Below are positions 58,744-64,000 of a stretch of DNA of 64,000 nucleotides, piece by piece; position 1 is the stretch's first letter; every line of letters begins with the position of its first letter. The stretch lies in assembly GCF_003700275.1 (NCBI RefSeq), contig NZ_RBRE01000049.1, positions 1 to 64,000 on the forward strand, given 5' to 3'. The DNA is from Pseudomonas cichorii (GTDB lineage: Bacteria; Pseudomonadota; Gammaproteobacteria; Pseudomonadales; Pseudomonadaceae). The position numbers were made by a program, and so were the translations under genes. The notes below the pieces were generated by a model. It saw only the letters and a program-made list of their open reading frames with translations, ran no database searches and had not been told where the DNA came from.

Positions 58744-59709
58744 ATGCGCACTCTCATCTTGCGTCGAGGCCTGGTCGCTCTGTTTGCCGCAGCGGTCTCT
58801 CTGGGCGTGATTACCCAGGCCCAGGCCGAAGACCTCCGTATCGGTTATCAGAAATACGGCACGCTGGTGCTGCTCAAGGCCAAGGGCACGCTGGAAAAGC
58901 GTCTGGCCGAACAGGGCGTGAAGGTCCAGTGGACTGAATTCCCCGGTGGCCCGCAATTGCTCGAAGGGCTGAATGTCGGCTCCATCGATTTTGGCGTCAC
59001 CGGCGAAACACCACCGGTCTTCGCCCAGGCTGCCGGCGCGGATCTGCAGTATGTCGCCTACGAGCCGCCTGCGCCGACCAGCGAAGCGATTCTGGTGCCC
59101 AAGGATTCGCCGATCACCTCGGTAAAAGACCTCAAAGGCAAGAAAGTCGTCCTCAACAAAGGCTCCAACGTTCACTACCTGCTGGTACGTGCGCTGGAAG
59201 ATGCCGGTTTGAAATACACCGATATCCAGACTGTTTTCCTGCCACCCGCTGATGCGCGTGCCGCCTTCGAGCGTGGCAGTGTCGATGCCTGGGTCATCTG
59301 GGACCCTTACCAGGCCGCCGCCGAAAAGCAATTGCAGGCGCGGACTTTGAAAGACGGCACCGGTATCGCGGATAACCATCAGTTCTATCTGGCCACCAAG
59401 CCTTACGCACAAAAGAACCCGAAAGTGATCCAGGCTCTTGTAGAAGAAGTGCGGGCAGTCGGCGAATGGTCCCAGGCTCATCCCGAGGAAGTGACCAGGC
59501 AAGTGGCGCCGTTGTTGGGCCTGCCTGCCGACATTACCCTGACCTCGGTGAAGCGCCAGGGCTACGGCGCGCTGTTCATCACGCCCCAGGTAGTCGAGGC
59601 CCAGCAGAAAATCGCCGACACCTTCTACCAGCTCAAACTGATTCCCAAGCCGCTTCGCATCGCTGATGTGATCTGGACACCTCCGGCTGCTGTGGCGAAA
59701 GCACAGTGA
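58744..59709 (+). CDS. ssuA: Aliphatic sulfonate-binding protein SsuA
   Basis: 321 residues from the ATG at 58744 (AAAGGAG upstream). Signal peptide at about 1-28 (LVALFAAAVSLGVITQAQA). Mature region DLRIGYQKYGTLVLLKAKGT, EFPGGPQLLEGLNVGSIDFG and AAFERGSVDAWVIWDPYQAA is characteristic of SsuA. In P. putida ssuD lies between ssuA and ssuC; here only 28 bases separate them, so ssuD is missing from the operon. Confidence 0.96.
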   Translation: MRTLILRRGLVALFAAAVSLGVITQAQAEDLRIGYQKYGTLVLLKAKGTLEKRLAEQGVKVQWTEFPGGPQLLEGLNVGSIDFGVTGETPPVFAQAAGADLQYVAYEPPAPTSEAILVPKDSPITSVKDLKGKKVVLNKGSNVHYLLVRALEDAGLKYTDIQTVFLPPADARAAFERGSVDAWVIWDPYQAAAEKQLQARTLKDGTGIADNHQFYLATKPYAQKNPKVIQALVEEVRAVGEWSQAHPEEVTRQVAPLLGLPADITLTSVKRQGYGALFITPQVVEAQQKIADTFYQLKLIPKPLRIADVIWTPPAAVAKAQ

Positions 59710-59737
59710 TTGGCAGGCCCTTCGAGGAGACAACTCC

Positions 59738-60535
59738 ATGAGCCTTAGTGCTTCGCAACGAACCATTCACCGGCTGGCGCCCTGGGCACTTCCAGTCTTG
59801 CTGCTGGCGTTCTGGCAGCTGTCGGTCAGCGCCGGCTGGCTGTCTACCCGCATCCTGCCGGCACCCAGTGCGGTCATCGAGGCGGGTTACAACCTGGTCG
59901 CCAGCGGTGAAATCTGGACGCACCTGGCGATCAGCGGCTGGCGTGCCGGTATCGGTTTTGCCATCGGCGGTGGCATCGGTCTGGTGCTGGGCTTCATTAC
60001 CGGCCTCACCAAATGGGGCGAGCGCCTGCTGGACAGCTCGGTACAGATGATCCGCAATGTGCCGCATCTGGCGCTGATCCCACTGGTCATCCTGTGGTTC
60101 GGCATTGATGAAACCGCGAAGATTTTCCTCGTGGCGCTGGGCACCCTGTTCCCGATCTACCTGAACACCTACCACGGCATTCGCAACATCGACCCGGCCC
60201 TGGTGGAAATGTCGCGCAGCTACGGCCTGTCCGGCTTCAGCCTGTTTCGTCACGTGATCCTGCCGGGCGCCATGCCTTCGATTCTGGTCGGTGTGCGCTT
60301 CGCGCTGGGCTTCATGTGGCTGACGCTGATCGTGGCCGAAACCATCTCGGCCAGCTCCGGCATCGGTTATCTGGCGATGAATGCCCGCGAATTCCTGCAA
60401 ACCGACGTCGTGGTTCTGGCCATCGTGCTGTATGCAGTACTCGGCAAGCTCGCCGATCTGGCCGCACGAGCCCTGGAGCGCGTATGCCTGCGCTGGCATC
60501 CGGCCTATCAAGCAAGCAAAGGCGGTGCAGCATGA
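59738..60535 (+). CDS. ssuC: Aliphatic sulfonate ABC transporter permease SsuC
   Basis: 265 residues, six hydrophobic helices. Binding-protein-dependent permease loop [20 protein letters not shown], and [20 protein letters not shown] in the conserved region. Ends overlapping the ssuB start by 4 bases. Confidence 0.95.
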   Translation: MSLSASQRTIHRLAPWALPVLLLAFWQLSVSAGWLSTRILPAPSAVIEAGYNLVASGEIWTHLAISGWRAGIGFAIGGGIGLVLGFITGLTKWGERLLDSSVQMIRNVPHLALIPLVILWFGIDETAKIFLVALGTLFPIYLNTYHGIRNIDPALVEMSRSYGLSGFSLFRHVILPGAMPSILVGVRFALGFMWLTLIVAETISASSGIGYLAMNAREFLQTDVVVLAIVLYAVLGKLADLAARALERVCLRWHPAYQASKGGAA

Positions 60536-61344
60536 CCAGTCTGAAACAACAACCTCCGCATTTGCTGCGTGGTATTCCGCTGGCGATTCAGGACCTGAAG
60601 AAAGCCTTCGGTTCGCGGGTGGTGCTCAAGGATATCGACCTGCACATTCCGGCTGGCCAGTTCGTGGCCGTGGTCGGGCGCAGTGGTTGTGGCAAGAGTA
60701 CCTTGCTGCGCCTGCTGGCCGGGCTGGACAAGCCGACCGAGGGCCAGTTGCTGGCCGGGTCCGCCTCGCTGGCCGATGCCCGCGAAGACACGCGCTTGAT
60801 GTTCCAGGAAGCGCGTCTGCTGCCCTGGAAAAAGATCATCGACAACGTCGGTCTGGGCCTGAGTGGCGACTGGCGTGCGCAAGCGCTGGAAGCGCTCGAA
60901 GCGGTTGGCCTGGCCGAGCGCGCCAATGAGTGGCCGGCGGCATTGTCCGGTGGCCAGAAGCAGCGCGTGGCCCTGGCCCGGGCGCTGATTCACAAGCCGC
61001 GCCTGCTGCTGCTCGACGAGCCGCTGGGTGCGCTGGATGCCCTGACCCGGATCGAGATGCAGCAACTGATCGAAGATCTGTGGCGCAAACATGGTTTTAC
61101 CGTATTGCTGGTCACCCACGATGTCAGCGAGGCGGTTGCCATCGCCGATCGGGTGATCCTCATCGAAGAAGGGCGCATCGGGCTGGATCTGCTGGTCGAT
61201 CTGCCACGCCCGCGGGCGCGTGGTTCGCATCGTCTTGCCGCGCTGGAAACCGAAGTGCTCAACCGCGTGCTGTCCCTTCCCGGATCGCCGCCTGAACCCG
61301 AACCCGTTTCACCATTGCCCACGCAATTGCGTTGGGCCAATTAA
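60532..61344 (+). CDS. ssuB: Aliphatic sulfonate ABC transporter ATP-binding protein SsuB
   Basis: 270 residues. Walker [10 protein letters not shown] (49-57), [20 protein letters not shown], signature [16 protein letters not shown], Walker [16 protein letters not shown] and [10 protein letters not shown] are all present. The ATG overlaps the ssuC stop (ATGA). The C-terminal tail is Pro-rich. Confidence 0.95.
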   Translation: MTSLKQQPPHLLRGIPLAIQDLKKAFGSRVVLKDIDLHIPAGQFVAVVGRSGCGKSTLLRLLAGLDKPTEGQLLAGSASLADAREDTRLMFQEARLLPWKKIIDNVGLGLSGDWRAQALEALEAVGLAERANEWPAALSGGQKQRVALARALIHKPRLLLLDEPLGALDALTRIEMQQLIEDLWRKHGFTVLLVTHDVSEAVAIADRVILIEEGRIGLDLLVDLPRPRARGSHRLAALETEVLNRVLSLPGSPPEPEPVSPLPTQLRWAN

Positions 61345-61370
61345 CCCTATCCCCAAAAGGAAGACATGCC

Positions 61371-61586
61371 ATGACTATCAAAGCCATCAACGTTCGTAAC
61401 CAGTTCAAAGGCACCATCAAGGAAATCGTCCAGGGTGACGTGCTGTCGGAAATCGACGTGCAGACCGCTTCGGGTATCGTGACTTCGGTCATCACCACCC
61501 GCTCGGTAAAAGAGCTGGAGCTGGCCGTGGGCAGCGAAGTGATTGCCTTCGTGAAATCCACCGAGGTGTCGATCGCCAAGCTGTGA
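61371..61586 (+). CDS. ssuF: Molybdopterin-binding (TOBE/Mop) protein SsuF
   Basis: 71 residues, a single Mop/TOBE beta-barrel: AINVRNQFKGTIKEIVQGDV, then VTSVITTRSVKELELAVGSE. Mop proteins bind molybdate or other oxyanions. In P. putida ssuF is the last ssu gene and is needed for sulfonate use. AAAAGGA precedes the start. Followed by a terminator. Confidence 0.94.
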   Translation: MTIKAINVRNQFKGTIKEIVQGDVLSEIDVQTASGIVTSVITTRSVKELELAVGSEVIAFVKSTEVSIAKL

Positions 61587-61602
61587 TCCTCAGCGACACC
61601 CG

Positions 61603-61634
61603 ACCCCGGACGGTGCAGACCCTCCGGGGTTTTT
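61603..61634 (+). terminator. Terminator of the ssu operon
   Basis: ACCCCGGA (61603-61610) pairs with TCCGGGGT (61623-61630), followed by TTTT. Confidence 0.9.
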
Positions 61635-61644
61635 CATGGCCGGA

Positions 61645-62283
61645 TCAAAGCGGCTGGGCGCGTTTTGGCAGGAACGGCGGCAGGTACAGCCCCAGATAAG
61701 CGTCGAACACCCGCATGCCTTCTTCGGCCATGCGCGGGGTGATCTGGTCGTGCAGTTGCACCGAACGGGCGTAGACCCGGTCGCCCAGTTCCATTGCCAG
61801 GGCAAATACGTCCACATCATCCGGCAGGGTCGGCAACTGGAAGTGGCGGTTGAACACCTCCAGCATCAGGTGGCCCAGTTCGATGTCGTGCTGGCGGTCG
61901 GCCTGATTGATTTCGGTCAGGCCGTGCTGGGCGAGGATCAACTGGCGGGCGGCGGCATCGGCGTTATAGATGCTCAACATGCGCAGTTCCACCAGGCGCG
62001 ACAGGTCGCGCCAGTCCCCGAGTTCGTCATGTTCGATGGGGGCCTGCAGGGATGCGCGAAAGGCCGCATGAATATCGGCGGTCAGCGCTTCAAGCAGGGC
62101 CGGGACGCTGGCGAAGAAGTGATAGACCGAAGACGGTGGTATCTCGGCACGCTCGGCCACGCTGTAGATCGACAGGCTGGCCACACCTTCAGTCGCGAGC
62201 AAGGTGCGGGCCGCCTCGAGAATCGAGTCGATTCGGGCCTGACTGCGTGCTCGGGGTTTGCGAAGGGTAGCGGGGCGGGTCAT
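61645..62283 (-). CDS. TetR-family transcriptional regulator
   Basis: 212 residues from the ATG at 62283. N-terminal TetR DNA-binding domain (ARIDSILEAARTLLATEGVA, recognition helix EIPPSSVYHFFASVPALLEA) and a helical ligand domain. Its target is unknown; neighbours are the convergent ssu operon and the gamma-glutamylpolyamine synthetase gene downstream of whose end it starts, so it may govern polyamine or sulfonate genes. Confidence 0.93.
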   Translation of the reverse strand: MTRPATLRKPRARSQARIDSILEAARTLLATEGVASLSIYSVAERAEIPPSSVYHFFASVPALLEALTADIHAAFRASLQAPIEHDELGDWRDLSRLVELRMLSIYNADAAARQLILAQHGLTEINQADRQHDIELGHLMLEVFNRHFQLPTLPDDVDVFALAMELGDRVYARSVQLHDQITPRMAEEGMRVFDAYLGLYLPPFLPKRAQPL

Positions 62284-62330
62284 TTGCTGAACTCTGGAGG
62301 CGGGACTGTGGGCATTGTACAGCGCCGATG

Positions 62331-62455
62331 GCTTCGCGAATGAATTCGCTCCCGTCAGGCTGGATTGAATCTGTGGGAGGTGCCTTGGCCGCGACAGCTT
62401 TAGCCCGGGCAACCCATAAACAGGCCATCAGTAGCAGCCAGTTCATTCGCGAAGC
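62331..62455. repeat. REP-type units between the TetR gene and the synthetase gene
   Basis: GCTTCGCGAATGAATTCGCT (62331-62350) and the inverse TTCATTCGCGAAGC (62442-62455) lie about 90 bases apart. The second unit is shortened. Confidence 0.65.
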
Positions 62456-62462
62456 CGCAAAC

Positions 62463-62499
62463 AAAAACGCCGCACAACCTTGCGGCCTGCGGCGTTTTT
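62463..62499 (-). terminator. Terminator of the gamma-glutamylpolyamine synthetase gene
   Basis: AAAAACGCCGCA (62463-62474) and TGCGGCGTTTTT (62488-62499) form a perfect 12-base stem with A and T runs on either side. Read on the minus strand it follows the synthetase stop codon by about 12 bases. Confidence 0.92.
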
Positions 62500-62511
62500 G
62501 CTGCATGTCGG

Positions 62512-63888
62512 TCAAACCGTATGCAGATACCAGTTGTACTCAAGGTCGGAGATGGAGTGCTCGAACTCCTCCAGCTCGCTTTCCTTGCAGGCCACGAAGA
62601 TATCGATGTATTTCGGATCGATGTACTTGGCCATGACTTCGCTGTCGTCCAGCTCGCGCAGTGCATCGCGCAGGTTGTTCGGCAGGCTCTGCTCGTGCTG
62701 CTCGTAGGAGTTGCCTTCCACCGGAGCACCGGGTTCGATCTTGTTGGTCAGACCGTGATGCACGCCTGCCAGGACCGAAGCCATCAGCAGGTACGGGTTG
62801 GCATCGGCACCGGCAACCCGGTGTTCGATGCGCACGGCATCCGATGAGCCGGTCGGTACCCGCACCGCGACGGTACGGTTATCCAGGCCCCAGGTCGGCG
62901 AGTTGGGTACGTAGAACTGGGCACCGAAACGGCGATACGAATTGACGTTCGGGCACAGGAACGCCATTTGTGCTGGCAGGGTCTCGAGCACACCGCCGAT
63001 CGCATGACGCAATGCGGCGTTCTGCTCGGGATCCTCGCTGGCAAAGATATTCTTGCCATCGCGGTCCAGGATCGAAATATGGACGTGCAGACCATTGCCC
63101 GCCTGACCCGGATAGGGCTTGGCCATGAAGGTGGTGTCCATTTCATGGTCGTAGGCGATGTTCTTGATCAGGCGCTTGAGCAGTACCGCGTAATCGCACG
63201 CCTTGAGCGCATCGGCAACGTGATGCAGGTTCACCTCGAACTGTGCCGGGGCGCTTTCCTTGACGATGGCGTCGGCCGGGATACCTTGCTCCTTGGCACC
63301 TTCCAGAATGTCCTGGAGGCAGTCGACGTATTCGTCGAGATCGTCGATCAGGTAGACCTGTGTCGAGTGCGGGCGCTTGCCCGAGATCGGCGAGCGTGGC
63401 GGTTGCGGACGTCCATTCACGTTCTCCTGGTCGATCAGGTAGAACTCCAGCTCGAAAGCCGCGCAGATGGTCAGGCCCATTTCATCGAACTTGGCCACGA
63501 CCTGGCGCAGCACTTCACGCGGGTCGGCGAAGAATGGATCGCCTTCGAGTTCGTGCATGGTCATCAGCAGTTGTGCCGTCGGGCGCTTCTGCCATGGCTC
63601 GTTGCACAGGGTATCGGGGATTGGATAACAGATTCGGTCAGCATCGCCGATATCCAGGCCCAGGCCGGTGCTTTCCACCGTGGAGCCATTGATATCCAGG
63701 GCAAATAGAGAGGCAGGCAGGTTGATGCCCTTCTCGTAAACCTTATGGAGGCTGGTGCGTTCTATGCGTTTGCCACGCACCACACCATTCATATCTGCAA
63801 TCAGAAGGTCAACGTACAGAACCTCAGGATGTTCCTTAAGGAACGCGTTCGCTTCGTTGAGCTGAACGGCACGCGGGGGTACCGACAT
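62512..63888 (-). CDS. spuB: Gamma-glutamylputrescine/polyamine synthetase (glutamine-synthetase-like)
   Basis: 458 residues. GlnA-type fold that joins glutamate to putrescine or other polyamines, starting their breakdown to GABA. The N-terminus MSVPPRAVQLNEANAFLKEH, then YVDLLIADMNGVVRGKRIER, matches the pseudomonad SpuB/SpuI proteins rather than true GlnA. Metal and ATP sites are recognisable: AAFELEFYLID, KPYPGQAGNGLHVHIS and VRIEHRVAGADANPYL. No adenylylation-site tyrosine motif of GlnA is seen. A possible promoter (TTGACT-N17-ATGATT) lies upstream within 63889-64000, a stretch without other features. The paralogue (SpuB versus SpuI or other) is not certain. Confidence 0.9.
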   Translation of the reverse strand: MSVPPRAVQLNEANAFLKEHPEVLYVDLLIADMNGVVRGKRIERTSLHKVYEKGINLPASLFALDINGSTVESTGLGLDIGDADRICYPIPDTLCNEPWQKRPTAQLLMTMHELEGDPFFADPREVLRQVVAKFDEMGLTICAAFELEFYLIDQENVNGRPQPPRSPISGKRPHSTQVYLIDDLDEYVDCLQDILEGAKEQGIPADAIVKESAPAQFEVNLHHVADALKACDYAVLLKRLIKNIAYDHEMDTTFMAKPYPGQAGNGLHVHISILDRDGKNIFASEDPEQNAALRHAIGGVLETLPAQMAFLCPNVNSYRRFGAQFYVPNSPTWGLDNRTVAVRVPTGSSDAVRIEHRVAGADANPYLLMASVLAGVHHGLTNKIEPGAPVEGNSYEQHEQSLPNNLRDALRELDDSEVMAKYIDPKYIDIFVACKESELEEFEHSISDLEYNWYLHTV

Positions 63889-64000
63889 GATGCAACACCT
63901 TTGTTGTTAAAAATATCAATCATCGAGCATTACGGGTTTCAGTCAATCCGAAAGCCATGATGAAGTCAATAGAGCCTTTTGTTGCCCTAAAACTGCCCCG

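Overview
The window is chromosomal DNA of a fluorescent Pseudomonas, most likely a plant-associated member of the P. syringae complex or a close relative. It is GC-rich with pseudomonad codon use, and many core blocks follow the gene order I recall from P. aeruginosa: hemB-ppk-ppx, trxA-rho-ubiD, zapA-6S RNA-ygfA, pepP-ubiH-ubiI, gcvT-gcvH, argE-argA-gshA-thioesterase-tex-ompR-envZ. REP-type palindromes built on GGAGCGGATTCATCCGCGAA sit between genes. A perfect hrp box (HrpL promoter) points to a genome with a Hrp type III secretion system.

Layout. 1-4.9 kb: truncated chemoreceptor, LysR regulator, MATE exporter, DedA protein. 5.1-9.9 kb: hemB, polyphosphate kinase and exopolyphosphatase, the last two overlapping tail to tail. 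10-15 kb: an accessory block between ppx and trxA with a polysaccharide-lyase-like protein, a polar amino-acid ABC importer and a FadR-type regulator with two matching operator-like sites. 15-21.8 kb: trxA, rho, ubiD, an Fe-S flavin reductase, chaC, glpT. 22-23 kb: an AT-richer gene behind the hrp box, encoding a Ser-rich protein with a permuted papain-like His/Glu/Cys arrangement; this is the strongest candidate for something new. 23.2-34.5 kb: quinone oxidoreductase, FliL-like and EVE proteins, 5-formyl-THF cyclo-ligase, 6S RNA, zapA, ygfB, pepP-ubiH-ubiI, and an iron(III)-type binding protein and permease without an ATPase gene.

34.6-51.8 kb: glycine cleavage T and H proteins, a GspE/PilB-like ATPase, an ACT-like protein divergent from an Lrp regulator, a CYTH/CHAD protein, arginine and glutathione biosynthesis, tex, the OmpR-EnvZ (AmgRS-like) pair and trmL. 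The gap at 51.8-52.1 kb has no ORF but carries a sigma-54 promoter match and an NtrC-type palindrome at classical enhancer distance.

52.1-61.6 kb is a sulfur-scavenging region: tauABC, a second sulfonate-binding protein, an OprD-family porin, the 1-Cys peroxiredoxin lsfA, and ssuA-ssuC-ssuB-ssuF. The desulfonating enzymes TauD, SsuD and SsuE are not in the window. It ends with a TetR regulator and a gamma-glutamylpolyamine synthetase. I saw no tRNA, rRNA, CRISPR, IS element, integrase or prophage gene.
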